Shown: positions 7,929 through 17,555, counted from the first letter of the stretch. The stretch is 64,000 nucleotides of DNA from Vulcanimicrobiota bacterium (GCA_023447635.1 JAEXNA010000254.1:1-64000); one strand, 5' to 3'. Translations and numbers: made by a program. Notes: generated by a model not told the origin, from the sequence alone.

Positions 7929-9374
7929 ATGACTCTGGGCATGGACTACGCCACGCTCGAGGAGCTTCGGCTGGGACATCCCGCCTGGAAGCTGCTGCGG
8001 GCCGATCTGGCCCCGTTGATCCTGAGCTTTCTGCACAAGACCTACGTCGCTCCGAATCTTCGCACCCTGCCGCTGTCCGAGCTTTCAGAGAAGCTCGAGG
8101 ACGAGCTCTATCGCCTTCGCGCGACCCACGGGGAGGAGAAGTTCAAGCGCCGGGCGCCGGATTATCTCGACGAGTGGGCCGGCGACGAGCGCGGTTGGCT
8201 ACGCAAGTATTACCCTCCGAATGAGGATGAGCCCCACTTCGATCTGACTCCGGCCAGCGAGAAAGCGATTCTCTGGGCCGACAGCCTGATCCAGCGAGGC
8301 TTCATCGGGACGGAGTCGCGACTGCTCACCGTCTTTAACCTGCTCCAACAGATCGTCGAAGGCGCCGAAACCGATCCGAAGGTCCGCATCGCCGAGCTGC
8401 AGAGGCAAAGACGTAAGCTCAAGGACGAGATCGAGCGCATCCAGCGTGGGCAGATCGACCAGCTTGACGACACTGCACTGCGCGAACGGTTCCATCAGAT
8501 GTCCAGCACGGCCCGAGAGCTGCTGGGAGACTTCCGCGAGGTCGAGGAGAATTTCCGCAAGCTCGACCGCGCAACCCGAGAACGCATCGCCCTCTGGGAG
8601 AGCAGTCGCGGAGATCTGCTCGACGACATCTTTGGTCAACGCGACTCGATCACCGACTCGGATCAGGGGCGCAGCTTCCGAGCCTTTTGGGATTTTCTCC
8701 TATCGAGCGAACGCCAGGAGCAGCTGACCGCTCTCCTGGAGAAAGCCCTCGAGATTCCCGCCATCGCCTCGACCCAGCCCGACCGCGCTATTCGCCGCGT
8801 TCACTATGACTGGCTGACCGCTGGTGAGCACGCTCAGCGGACGGTCTCGTCGCTCTCCCAGCAGCTGCGGAGGTTTCTCGACGACAGAGCGTGGTTAGAG
8901 AACCGCCGGATCATGGAGGTCCTTCGCGGTATCGAAGCTCACGCCGTCGCTCTGCGCGACGCTCCACCCGAGGGCGACTTTATGGAGATCGACGAGGCCC
9001 ACGCCTCCCTGTCGCTTCCTATGGAGCGGCCTCTTTTCACCCCTCCTCACCGCGTCGAACTCACCGACGAGGTGTTGACGGTGGGAGAGGCCGACCTGGA
9101 CACGCAGCGTCTCTTCAGTCAGGTCTACGTCGACAAAGCACGATTGTTCGGTCACGTTCGAGAGGCGCTGTCGGGCCAGAGTCAGATCAGCCTGGGCCAG
9201 CTGCTCGACCGCCATCCGCTCCAGCAAGGCTTGGCCGAGCTGGTCACCTACCTCACGCTGCGCGGGGAGGATTTCGACCTGGTCTTTGATGACCAGAATA
9301 CGGAGGAGATCGTCTGGGAGGACGAAGAGCGCGGGCGAAAAGCTCGACTCCCTAGATTGACCTTCGTTCGATGA
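7929..9374 (+). CDS. jetA: Wadjet anti-plasmid system, kleisin-like subunit JetA (DUF3375)
   Basis: The 481-residue protein matches the DUF3375 family: an opening of the type LRLGHPAWKLLRADLAPLILSFL, a central helical region with coiled coil (IAELQRQRRKLKDEIERIQRG) and a winged-helix-like C-terminus. In type I Wadjet, JetA acts like the kleisin MukF and links the SMC heads of JetC. ATG 7929 is chosen because it starts just before the conserved region; a TTG at 7830 would add 33 unconserved residues. The stop overlaps the jetB start (ATGA, 9371-9374). The gene begins about 170 bases after the tRNA terminator. Confidence 0.92.
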   Translation: MTLGMDYATLEELRLGHPAWKLLRADLAPLILSFLHKTYVAPNLRTLPLSELSEKLEDELYRLRATHGEEKFKRRAPDYLDEWAGDERGWLRKYYPPNEDEPHFDLTPASEKAILWADSLIQRGFIGTESRLLTVFNLLQQIVEGAETDPKVRIAELQRQRRKLKDEIERIQRGQIDQLDDTALRERFHQMSSTARELLGDFREVEENFRKLDRATRERIALWESSRGDLLDDIFGQRDSITDSDQGRSFRAFWDFLLSSERQEQLTALLEKALEIPAIASTQPDRAIRRVHYDWLTAGEHAQRTVSSLSQQLRRFLDDRAWLENRRIMEVLRGIEAHAVALRDAPPEGDFMEIDEAHASLSLPMERPLFTPPHRVELTDEVLTVGEADLDTQRLFSQVYVDKARLFGHVREALSGQSQISLGQLLDRHPLQQGLAELVTYLTLRGEDFDLVFDDQNTEEIVWEDEERGRKARLPRLTFVR

Positions 9375-9937
9375 CAGACCACCAGCTCTCTCAGCCGCTC
9401 ATCCATCTTCTCAAGGGCGTTCTTTACCAGGACAGCGACCCTTTGCTCTGGCAGAGCCTTCTTCAGCTTCAAGCCCGCCTGCGCGAGTACCTGAAAGTCC
9501 TCGGCCTGGAGCTGATTCTCGACGAGAGCGAAGGCTACGCTTTCTTGCGCACCCGAGCCGTGGAAGAGGGCGAGACAGCGCCGCCCAAGCTTGTCTCGCG
9601 GCGTCAGCTGCCTTACGGAGTCAGTCTGCTCCTGGCCTTGCTCCGCCGTAAGCTGGCCGAGGTGGACGCCTCGGGAGGCTCGACCAGGCTGATCCTTTCC
9701 CGCGAAGAGATCGTCGAGATGGTTCGGCTCTTCCTTCCGGAGGGCAGTAACCAGACCCGGCAGGTCGACAAGGTGGAGCAGGACCTGGCCAAGATCGTCG
9801 ACCTCGGGTTTCTGCGCACCCTCAAGGGACAGGACCACCATTACGAGGTGCGGCGTATTCTCAAATCCTTTGTCGACGCTCAGTGGCTCAGCGAGTTCGA
9901 GGCGCGCCTGACGGCTTATCAGGAGCACAAGAGATGA
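9371..9937 (+). CDS. jetB: Wadjet subunit JetB (DUF4194, MukE-like KITE protein)
   Basis: The 188-residue protein matches the DUF4194 family in length and layout, with a tandem winged-helix pattern: VSRRQLPYGVSLLLALLRRKL, then LSREEIVEMVRLFLP...NQTRQVDKVEQDL, ending in YEVRRILKSFV. JetB binds the JetA kleisin as MukE does in MukBEF and helps form the DNA-loop-extruding complex. Both ends overlap their neighbours by ATGA, so the operon is translationally coupled. Confidence 0.92.
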   Translation: MTDHQLSQPLIHLLKGVLYQDSDPLLWQSLLQLQARLREYLKVLGLELILDESEGYAFLRTRAVEEGETAPPKLVSRRQLPYGVSLLLALLRRKLAEVDASGGSTRLILSREEIVEMVRLFLPEGSNQTRQVDKVEQDLAKIVDLGFLRTLKGQDHHYEVRRILKSFVDAQWLSEFEARLTAYQEHKR

Positions 9938-12900
9938 GCCAGCTGCGCGGCTTCCGCCTGGACCGCCTGGAGGTCTATAACTGGGGGACCTTCGATGGCC
10001 GGGTCTGGAGCTACGAGCTGGACGGACGAAACTCGCTCTTGACCGGCGATATCGGCTCCGGAAAGTCGACTCTGGTGGACGCCATCACCACCTTACTGGT
10101 TCCGTCCCAGCGCGTGCAGTACAATCGCGCGGCCGGAGCCGAGAAGCAGGAGCGCAATTTGCGCACCTACTTTTACGGTCACTACAAGTCGGCCCGCTCC
10201 GAGTTGGGGCCCACAACGAAAGCGGTGGCCCACCGCAGGGACAACAACTATTCCGTCCTGCTAGCGAACTTTCGCAATCGCGAGTTGAAGCAGACCGTGA
10301 CCATCGCTCAGGTGTTCTGGATCCGAGTTCCCAACGCGCCGCCGGACCGCTTTTATGTCGTCGCCGAGCAAGAGCTGCGCATCGCTAACCATTTCGCGGA
10401 TTTCCAGGCCGATATCGGAAAACTCAAGAAGCGTTTACGCGCTCAGGAGGCTGATCTCTTCGACAGCTTTCCACCTTATTCAGCCGCCTTTCGTCGGCGC
10501 TTTGGCCTGAACAACGAGCAGGCGCTGGAGCTCTTCCATCAGACGATTTCGATGAAGTCGGTCGGCAATCTTACCTCTTTTGTGCGTGAGCAGATGCTAG
10601 AAGAGTTCGATATGTCGTCTCGCATCGACGCTTTGATCGGGCATTACGAGGATCTGAACCGAGCCCATGAGTCGATTCTCGTGGCCCGGGCTCAGATCGA
10701 AGCGCTGCGTCCTCTGGTGGCCGAATGGTATCGGCACGCTGCGCTTCACGAAATGATGGCCGGACTCCGAAAGGACCGCGACGCTCTGCGCGGTTACTTT
10801 TCACATCTGAAGGTCGACCTTCTCAAGCGCCGCTTAGAGCGACTGGCGGTCGAGGCAGCCCGCCAGGGAGCCAGGCAGCAAACGATCCAGCGTTCCATCG
10901 CAGAGCTGGAGGTGGCGTGCGCAGAGTTGCGTCAGGCCCGTGCAGACAACGGGGGAGACCGCTTAGAGCGTCTTGCCGCCGAGGCTGATAAAGCCCGAGC
11001 CGAACGGGATCGGCGACGTCAAAAGCACCAGCACTATCGACTTCTAACCGAAACGTTGGGTCTTGGAGTGGCCGTCTCGGCCGAAGAGTTCGGGGAGCAG
11101 CGGCTGGTGCGGGAAAAGCTCCTCGCCGAGGAGTCTGGAGAGCGGGCACGCCTGGAGAATCTGTACACCGAACTCGTGGTCGAGCTCCGCGCCAAACGCG
11201 ATGCTTATTCCGAGCTCGAGAAAGAGTTGGAAGGGCTGCGTCGGCGTCGCAGCAACCTGCCTCAGAATCAAGTCGAGCTGCGCACCGAGCTTTGCTCCCA
11301 GTTGGGCGTACCGCCCTCAGAACTGCCGTATGTCGGCGAACTTCTCACCGTCAAGGAGCCTGAACGGGACTGGGAAGGGGCGATCGAGCGGTTGCTACAC
11401 AACTTCGCTCTGTCCTTGCTGGTACCCGAGCGCCACTACGGCAAGGTCTCGGACTGGGTCGACCGTACCCGGCTGCGGGGACGACTGGTGTATTTTAAAG
11501 TGGTAGCTGACAACACCGCCCCTAAACCGATTCGGGCCGTGAGTTCCCTGGTCGACAAGGTAGAGATCAAGCCTGACACCCCGCTTCACGGCTGGGTCAA
11601 TCGCGAACTGCGAATGCGCTTTGATGTCGCCTGCTGCGCCAGTATGGAGCAGTTCCGCAAGGAAGAGCGCGCCATAACTCGCAACGGGCAGGTCAAGATG
11701 CCGGGAGGGCGGCACGAAAAGGACGACCGCCACGCTGTCGATGACCGTCGTCGCTTTGTTCTGGGTTGGAGTAATGAAGCCAAGATCGCGTTGCTCGAGG
11801 GCAACCTGCGCACGCTGGGTCAGCAAGCCCAGCAGGTAGCGGGAGAGCTCGAGGCGACCCGCAAGGCTCAGGATCTGCTGGGGCAACGCCGCATCGCACT
11901 GGAGAAGCTCGCCGAGTATCGCGACTTCGAAGAGGTCGATTGGGAGCCGATGGTTCGGGAGGTCGCCGCTCTCGAGAAAGAGCGGGCAGAGCTAGAGTCG
12001 GCCTCGAACATTCTTCAAGAGCTCACCCTTCGCCTCACCGCCACGGAGGTCGCCTTGAGGGAAGAACGGGACGCCTCCGAGGCATTAGCCAAAGAGATGG
12101 CGGTCACAGGCTTCCGTCAGGCCGAGGCGGAGAACCTGCTCCAAGGCCTGGTCGCCGATCCGCCGCCGGAGGATGAGCAAGAGCGGTTCCCCAGACTCGA
12201 GGAACTCAGAGTCGAGGTTCAGCCGGGCCACGTTCTGACCCTGGAATCCGCCGAGGGGAAAGAGCGTGAACTCAGGGAGACGCTGAGCTCACGAATCGAC
12301 GCCGAGGCGAAGAAGATCGATCGTTCGAGAGACAAGATCCTTTCCGCTATGCACGAGTTTCGCCACGCTTATCCTCTGGAGAGCCAGGAGATGGACGCTT
12401 CGGTGGACGCCGGAGGCGAGTACGAGAAACTGCTCGGTCGGCTGGACGGAGACGACCTGCCTCGATTCCAGGAGCGTTTCAAGAAGCTGCTCAACGAGAA
12501 CACCATTCGCGAGATCGCGAACTTTCAATCGCAGCTCTGGCGAGAGCGGGAATCGATCAAGGAGCGAGTGGATTCGATCAACGGCTCGTTACGCCAGATA
12601 GACTATAACCCTGGTCGCTACATCGTGCTCGAGGTGCAGCCGACGACCGACGCCGACATTCGCGACTTCCAGGCGGAGCTGCGAGCCTGCACGGAAGGCA
12701 GCTTGACCGGCTCGGACGACGAACAGTATTCGGAGAACAAATTCCTTCGGGTTCGCGCTATCATCGAGCGGTTTCGCGGTCGAGAGGGCACGACCGAGCT
12801 CGACCGCCGATGGACCCGACGGGTCACCGACGTGCGTCACTGGTTCGTCTTTTCGGCCTCCGAGCGTTGGCGCTCGGACGACAGCGAGCACGAGCACTAT

Positions 12901-13263
12901 TCGGATTCGGGTGGCAAGTCGGGCGGTCAAAAGGAGAAGCTGGCTTACACAGTTCTGGCGGCCAGCCTCTCTTATCAGTACGGTCTGGAGAATACCGCCG
13001 AGCGCAAACGTACTTTTCATTTCGTGGTCATCGATGAGGCCTTCGGCCGTTCGTCGGATGAGTCGACCCAGTTCGGCCTGGAGCTTTTCGATAAGCTGGA
13101 TCTGCAGTTGATGATCGTGACCCCTCTACAGAAGATTCACATCATCGAGCCGTTCCTGTCTAGCGTCGGCTTCTGCTTTACCGATCCCGATACGGCGCGG
13201 TCTCAGCTTCAGAACCTCACCATCGAGGAATACCAACTGCGTAAGCTCGCCGCCATCTCGTGA
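9934..13263 (+). CDS. jetC: Wadjet SMC ATPase JetC (MukB/SbcC-like)
   Basis: The 1109-residue SMC-type ATPase has Walker A GDIGSGKST at residues 38-46. Two long coiled-coil arms (about 290-480 and 640-930) flank a hinge-like globular region (about 480-620). The ABC signature SGGQKEKLAY is at about 990-1000 and Walker B VVIDEAFGRS at about 1030-1040. It would extrude plasmid DNA loops by ATP hydrolysis so that JetD can cut small circles. ATG 9934 overlaps the jetB stop; an upstream GTG at 9883 lies inside jetB and is not needed. All catalytic motifs are intact. Confidence 0.95.
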   Translation: MSQLRGFRLDRLEVYNWGTFDGRVWSYELDGRNSLLTGDIGSGKSTLVDAITTLLVPSQRVQYNRAAGAEKQERNLRTYFYGHYKSARSELGPTTKAVAHRRDNNYSVLLANFRNRELKQTVTIAQVFWIRVPNAPPDRFYVVAEQELRIANHFADFQADIGKLKKRLRAQEADLFDSFPPYSAAFRRRFGLNNEQALELFHQTISMKSVGNLTSFVREQMLEEFDMSSRIDALIGHYEDLNRAHESILVARAQIEALRPLVAEWYRHAALHEMMAGLRKDRDALRGYFSHLKVDLLKRRLERLAVEAARQGARQQTIQRSIAELEVACAELRQARADNGGDRLERLAAEADKARAERDRRRQKHQHYRLLTETLGLGVAVSAEEFGEQRLVREKLLAEESGERARLENLYTELVVELRAKRDAYSELEKELEGLRRRRSNLPQNQVELRTELCSQLGVPPSELPYVGELLTVKEPERDWEGAIERLLHNFALSLLVPERHYGKVSDWVDRTRLRGRLVYFKVVADNTAPKPIRAVSSLVDKVEIKPDTPLHGWVNRELRMRFDVACCASMEQFRKEERAITRNGQVKMPGGRHEKDDRHAVDDRRRFVLGWSNEAKIALLEGNLRTLGQQAQQVAGELEATRKAQDLLGQRRIALEKLAEYRDFEEVDWEPMVREVAALEKERAELESASNILQELTLRLTATEVALREERDASEALAKEMAVTGFRQAEAENLLQGLVADPPPEDEQERFPRLEELRVEVQPGHVLTLESAEGKERELRETLSSRIDAEAKKIDRSRDKILSAMHEFRHAYPLESQEMDASVDAGGEYEKLLGRLDGDDLPRFQERFKKLLNENTIREIANFQSQLWRERESIKERVDSINGSLRQIDYNPGRYIVLEVQPTTDADIRDFQAELRACTEGSLTGSDDEQYSENKFLRVRAIIERFRGREGTTELDRRWTRRVTDVRHWFVFSASERWRSDDSEHEHYSDSGGKSGGQKEKLAYTVLAASLSYQYGLENTAERKRTFHFVVIDEAFGRSSDESTQFGLELFDKLDLQLMIVTPLQKIHIIEPFLSSVGFCFTDPDTARSQLQNLTIEEYQLRKLAAIS

Positions 13264-14432
13264 GTTGGACGGGTCCGAACGAGATCCGCGCTCAGCTGCG
13301 CCAGCAGTGGGAGCGTGGTAAGTTTCTGACCGCACTCGTTGACGGGGTCGACAGCTTTCCGTACCGAGTCTCCCTGAAGAAACCGAGTTCGTCCGAGCTG
13401 GCGTCTCGGTTCGAGGAGGTGCGAGATTGGATCGCGTCGCTGATGCGCCTGACGCGCTGCCGGGTCGAGATGAAAACGGTCCAGCATCGCGTTCTTGGCT
13501 CCAACCAGGTTCCGGTGGCGGTCTGGGTCGACAGCCTGGAGCAGCTGACCGCCCTGCTGGGAGTGGGAGGGGAACTGGCCAGCTTTCGCCGGGTGCTAGA
13601 GCTAACCCGAGAGACCCAGCCGGTGCTGCTGCCCTGGCTCGCACGCCGACCCGTTCGGGCCATGCAGTTGGCGGTTGACTGGCCGGCGTTGTTACGGGTG
13701 GTGCAGTGGATGCAGACTCATCCACTGCCCTCGATCTATCATCGCGAACTTGATCTACCGGGGGTTCATACCAAGTTCCTGGAGCTGCACCGCTCGGTTC
13801 TGCTTGAGTTATGCGAGTTGACCCTACCATCGACGGCTTATCAGGCCGAGGGCACGACCTTCGAGCAAAAGCTTGGCTTCCGCGAACGACCGCCGCGCAT
13901 CCGCTTGAGGCTGCTCGACGCCTGTCCTGAGTTCGCGACCGGGCTCAGAGACCTGACCTTCACCTGCGGTGAGCTTGACCAGCATCCCATCACCGTCAAG
14001 CGGATCTTCATTACGGAGAACGAGATCAACTTTCTGGCCTTCCCCGACACACCCGAGAGTCTGGTAGTGTTCGGCAGCGGGTACGAGGTTCACCGTCTCG
14101 GCCAGATTTCATGGATGCAAAAACTGCCCGTCTATTATTGGGGTGACATCGACACCCACGGCTTTGCCATTCTCGACACGCTGAGGGCGCAACACCCCAA
14201 CGTGACCTCGTTGATGATGGACCACGAGACACTGCTAGAGCACCGATCTCGCTGGGTCACCGAGCCCAAGCCGACTCGCCGAACATTGAGCAACCTGACC
14301 CCGCCAGAAGGCGCTCTCTATCATGACCTGCTCAGCGACCGCCTTGGTGCCAGCGTTCGCCTAGAGCAAGAGCTCATTGGCTACCAGTGGGTAGCGACCG
14401 CGATCGCGACCTCCCTGGCCGACAGGCCTTAA
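13260..14432 (+). CDS. jetD: Wadjet nuclease JetD (DUF3322/DUF2220, Toprim)
   Basis: The 390-residue protein has an N-terminal DUF3322-type region and a C-terminal Toprim domain like topoisomerase VI subunit A. The Toprim acids are visible: ITENEINFL (Glu253) and YWGDIDTHGF (Asp296, Asp298). JetD is the endonuclease that cleaves circular plasmid DNA after loop extrusion by JetABC. The start GTG overlaps the jetC stop (GTGA, 13260-13263). Its stop codon overlaps that of the convergent small gene on the other strand. The nuclease looks active. Confidence 0.94.
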   Translation: MSWTGPNEIRAQLRQQWERGKFLTALVDGVDSFPYRVSLKKPSSSELASRFEEVRDWIASLMRLTRCRVEMKTVQHRVLGSNQVPVAVWVDSLEQLTALLGVGGELASFRRVLELTRETQPVLLPWLARRPVRAMQLAVDWPALLRVVQWMQTHPLPSIYHRELDLPGVHTKFLELHRSVLLELCELTLPSTAYQAEGTTFEQKLGFRERPPRIRLRLLDACPEFATGLRDLTFTCGELDQHPITVKRIFITENEINFLAFPDTPESLVVFGSGYEVHRLGQISWMQKLPVYYWGDIDTHGFAILDTLRAQHPNVTSLMMDHETLLEHRSRWVTEPKPTRRTLSNLTPPEGALYHDLLSDRLGASVRLEQELIGYQWVATAIATSLADRP

Positions 14433-14785
14433 CTGGCTTCGTCAGCGGCTTTGCCTTCCAGAATCTCTAGCCGACGCTCGATGGCTTCGAAGCGTTTCCG
14501 GTGCTCCGTGCCGCTTTGGGCCAAAGAGCCTAGCGCTGCGACGGTCTGGTCAAGGCGGTCGGCCATCCGCTCGAAGTCTTCGCGATTTTGACGGGTCAAG
14601 TCGGCGGTTTCGGCCAGGCCGGACTCGGCCCCGCGAAGTCTGGACTCGATCTCCTTGAAGTCGCTCTGAACTCCGAGCAACCTGGCTTCTGTCTGGCCGG
14701 CACGGCCAGCGATGTCTCGCATAGTGATAGCGAGGAATTTGAAATTGGTCTCTACCAGACTTCCCAGCTCGTCGTTGTCGCTCAT
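14429..14785 (-). CDS. Small coiled-coil protein, unknown function
   Basis: The 118-residue protein is almost entirely amphipathic helix (FKEIESRLRGAESGLAETAD, DRLDQTVAALGSLAQ, EAIERRLEILEGK). It resembles bacterial coiled-coil accessory proteins with no enzymatic core. ATG 14785 starts the coherent region and has GAGG upstream. It converges on jetD with a shared TTAA at the stops, so transcription from each may run into the other. A link to Wadjet is possible only by position. Confidence 0.65.
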   Translation of the reverse strand: MSDNDELGSLVETNFKFLAITMRDIAGRAGQTEARLLGVQSDFKEIESRLRGAESGLAETADLTRQNREDFERMADRLDQTVAALGSLAQSGTEHRKRFEAIERRLEILEGKAADEAS

Positions 14786-14865
14786 CCGGGTCAATCCTCG
14801 GCTCGGCCTTCGGGTCGGCGGACAAAGCCCGCCACCCATACTGTACCACGGCCCCGCCTCGGCGC

Positions 14866-15363
14866 CTACTCGAAGCGGAAGGTCGAGATGACCTCTTTGA
14901 TTGTCTGCTCGAGTTCGTCGCCGCCTTCGTCGCCTTGTCGGCCGTCCTGGTAGTTCAGAGAGGCCTGAGTCTTGCCCATGCCGGTCCAGATCGAGAAGCT
15001 GGTCCTGGTCTTCTTGAGCACCCCGGGGTGCCCATCGAGAACGATACGCGAGGCGTCGATCCCTTTGCTCTGGGCCTGCTTGACCGACATCTCGACCATC
15101 TCGTCCCAGGTCGCGTTCAGCATCATGTCCTCGGTGTAGCCGGCCAGACTTCGGGTTGGCCCACCGCCGGTCGCCTCTTTGACGATCTTCTGATACCTCT
15201 CCGGATAGGTCTGCTGCCAGTCTCCGCTGACGTTGATGGTGAAGGTATGAGAGCCCTTGGGAAGCTCGGCGCCGGGAGGGGTGAAGGTCATGGGCCCGGC
15301 CCAGGCCGGCGCCGTCATCCAAAGGAGAGCAAGAGAACCGATGATAGCTCGAACGTTTCGCAT
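14866..15363 (-). CDS. Secreted protein of unknown function
   Basis: From ATG 15363 the protein has 165 residues with a clear signal peptide (MRNVRAIIGSLALLWMTAPAWA, cleavage after AWA at about residue 22, no lipobox). The mature part begins with MTFTPPGAELP and contains a beta-rich GSHTFTINVSGDW segment, suggesting a small periplasmic domain that binds or scaffolds. The family is not recognised. It follows the hydrolase lipoprotein on the same strand and may be co-transcribed with it. Confidence 0.65.
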   Translation of the reverse strand: MRNVRAIIGSLALLWMTAPAWAGPMTFTPPGAELPKGSHTFTINVSGDWQQTYPERYQKIVKEATGGGPTRSLAGYTEDMMLNATWDEMVEMSVKQAQSKGIDASRIVLDGHPGVLKKTRTSFSIWTGMGKTQASLNYQDGRQGDEGGDELEQTIKEVISTFRFE

Positions 15364-15428
15364 GCGACGAGTTTTCCCACTCTTTCCCACGGCTACTCCT
15401 CGACCCGCCTGAGGCAAGCCGCGCTAGG

Positions 15429-16435
15429 CTAGGGTAGCAGAAACTTCCGCATCTGCCATACCACCCATCCCTCGTGGGAGATGTAAAGGTAGTGGGGAGC
15501 GCCGGGAAGTTCGAGCACCTGGGCGTCTCTCACGCCGGATCGGAAGCGGGAGATCGCATCTCTTTGCCAGGTGATGAGAGCGGGGAACACGCGGTCGTAC
15601 TCTGCCTTCTCCTCGTCCGAGAGGTAGTGGTAGAACAGCAGAGGCTCACTGTCGCTGAAAGGGACGAAGATGGCCAGCGCCGGGGCCTGGATCTTGCTGA
15701 AGTTCGCCTGCTGGGACCCCTCTACGATTTTTTTAGAGATCTCCGGCCCGGTGACCGGGCCGACAACCTTGCCCGAGGCATCGAACCGATAAACGCCGGG
15801 TAGCGAAGAACGAGGCGAGCGGGTGCCATAGAAACGCACGTTAGCGGCGGTGAAGTTGGCCAGCGACTGCAGGTCGAAGTCGCTGTAGTCGGGGGCGGGA
15901 GGCTGGGGAAGGGTCGCGTGTTCGCCGTAGTCATACGCGTCGAGGTAGACCAACTTCTCGACCCGCTCGGGGTGTTCGGCGCCCAGCTGGCTGAGTTCGT
16001 CTCCGGCCATCGAGTGGCCGACGAAAGTGGCCTTATCGACGCCGAGAGCGTCGAGTACGCGAAGGTCGTCAAGCGCTCGGGTCGGCACGTCGTAGCCCGA
16101 TTCGGGCTGGCTCGATCGGCCGTAGCCGCGCCGGGTAATACCGATCACACGGAATTTTTCGGTGAACTGGTTGGCGAAGTCGTCGAAGACGTGGGCGTTA
16201 TCTCCCAGCCCGGTCAGCAGCACCAGCGCCTCACCGCTGCCTCCCCAGTCCAGTACCTCCAGGCGGACGCCGGGCTCGACCTCGACAAAGCGGACCTGAT
16301 GAGGCGAGACATCTTCCAGGCCTGGGGCAGGGAGGGGGAGGGGAGAGGTTGAGCTACGGCGGCGGTGGAGAGGGAAGCGTCCGAGCCGCAGCCCGTGACG
16401 AGTCCAACGCAAACCAGGAGGGTGAACAGGCGCAT
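15429..16435 (-). pseudogene. Alpha/beta-hydrolase lipoprotein, interrupted by an apparent frameshift
   Basis: ATG 16435 begins a lipoprotein signal (MRLFTLLVCVGLVTGC, Cys16), but that frame fails about 30 residues later. The hydrolase continues in another frame from about 16340 to 15429. The downstream part has the nucleophile elbow GHSMAG, a GLGDNAHVFDDFA oxyanion region, TRRGYG and a C-terminal GAPHYLY with the catalytic His. Joining the two frames across a C-rich run (about 16325-16345) yields one normal outer-membrane or periplasmic hydrolase of about 330 residues. A homopolymer sequencing error is as likely as real decay. Its start lies two bases after the upstream gene's stop. Confidence 0.7.
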
Positions 16436-16437
16436 CA

Positions 16438-16922
16438 CTAGGGGACCTGAGCTTCGAGTTCGATCACGCGGATAGTTTGGAGAGCGTAGACCGAGCGGCT
16501 GGGTTTGCCGTCTTCCGGCAAGACCAGGCGGACTTTTTCGCCGTCTTCCGACCACAGCAGCACGGCTTTGCGGTTGCCCAACTCGGGAGAGATCTCGGCC
16601 AGGCTCATCGCGGCGATATATTCGTCCCTGCCCTGGGCGGCCAGTACGAAGCGCAGCTTGCCGTTCTTTTCCTGCGGGTCGTAGTCGACCTGGCTAGCTT
16701 CGAGACAGGGGAGGAGATCGACGGTTAGCCCTTCTCTTCCCGGTCCTTGATCTTGAAGCTTGTCAGCTTGACCTTATCAGGCCACCGCTCCTGGACCGAC
16801 TTCAGGCTAATCTCCAGCGGCTCTCTGACTTTGCCTGTAATGGCCACGGAGGCGGGCTCGGCGAGGGCGCTGACGGAGAGGGCAGAGAGGACGGCTCCGA
16901 CCAACAAACTCTGGATTTTCAT
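16438..16922 (-). pseudogene. Secreted molybdopterin-oxidoreductase-like domain protein, interrupted by an apparent frameshift
   Basis: ATG 16922 gives a signal peptide (MKIQSLLVGAVLSALSVSALA) and then ITGKVREPLEISLKSVQ, which resembles the start of sulfite-oxidase-type molybdopterin domains found alone in periplasmic proteins. The frame stops at 16725. A second frame from about 16733 continues LTVDLLPCLEASQVDYDPQ, with AMSLAEISPELGN and a final RVIELEAQVP, to a TAG at 16438. One missing G in a GGG run would restore a protein of about 160 residues. No cofactor-binding core is present; such short forms usually lack catalysis. Confidence 0.6.
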
Positions 16923-16958
16923 CCGCGAAGCTTTGAGCTTCGTCTTCTGTTTCCCGCT

Positions 16959-17555
16959 TCAATCGTCCCAGTCGCCCTCGAGGTCGGGGAGGGCGCGCCA
17001 GTATTCGGCTCGTTCGAGGTCGATGGGGACGTCATGTAGACCAGTCTCGAGAACGTCGACCAGGATTTTGCGGGCCTCTGAGGCCCAGGACCGGTGCATA
17101 GCGGCTTTCTCCATCCAAGCCAGACCTTCCACGGGCTCGGCGGGACCGCCCTCGCCCAGAAATAAAGTCAGGGCGATCTCGTACATACTCGTTTCACAAC
17201 CCTGTAAGGCAGATTGCATATACCAGTGGCGCATTTTGCGGTGGTCTGGCGATTTCAGGGTTCCATAATAGATTCCAAGGGAGTATTGCGCGTCGGCGTC
17301 GCCGGCTTCTGCCTGTTCGTGAAGCTCGTCGAGATGTCGGCCATGCAGTTCGAAGTAAGCGTCTTTGTGGCCGCTGTAGCTAGCCTCCCAGAGTCTTGCC
17401 TGCCGACCTTTGCGCTTCAGTCTGGGGTCGAGGGCCAGCAGGTAGAGCGCTTCGGGGTCGCCTCCCTTAGCCTTCTTCTTGACCTCGGCCCACCGCTCCG
17501 GCCCCAACCGCCCTGCCGCCACCTCGGTCCTAACCCGCTCGATGTCATTATTCAT
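16959..17555 (-). CDS. Sel1-like repeat protein
   Basis: The 198-residue cytoplasmic protein has Sel1/TPR-like helical repeats: GDPEALYLLALDPRLK, GDADAQYSLGIYYG and ALQGCETSMYEIALTLFLGEGG. Sel1 repeats serve as protein-binding scaffolds. AGGAGC lies before ATG 17555. The start overlaps the stop of the upstream DUF3841-like gene by ATGA, so the two are translationally coupled and probably act together. Confidence 0.75.
   Translation of the reverse strand: MNNDIERVRTEVAAGRLGPERWAEVKKKAKGGDPEALYLLALDPRLKRKGRQARLWEASYSGHKDAYFELHGRHLDELHEQAEAGDADAQYSLGIYYGTLKSPDHRKMRHWYMQSALQGCETSMYEIALTLFLGEGGPAEPVEGLAWMEKAAMHRSWASEARKILVDVLETGLHDVPIDLERAEYWRALPDLEGDWDD

Noticed and set aside
15429..16435. Programmed frameshifting in the hydrolase lipoprotein gene
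   Set aside because: No classical slippery heptamer with a downstream pseudoknot is evident, and a neighbouring gene has a similar single-base break in a G run; base-calling error or decay explains both more simply.
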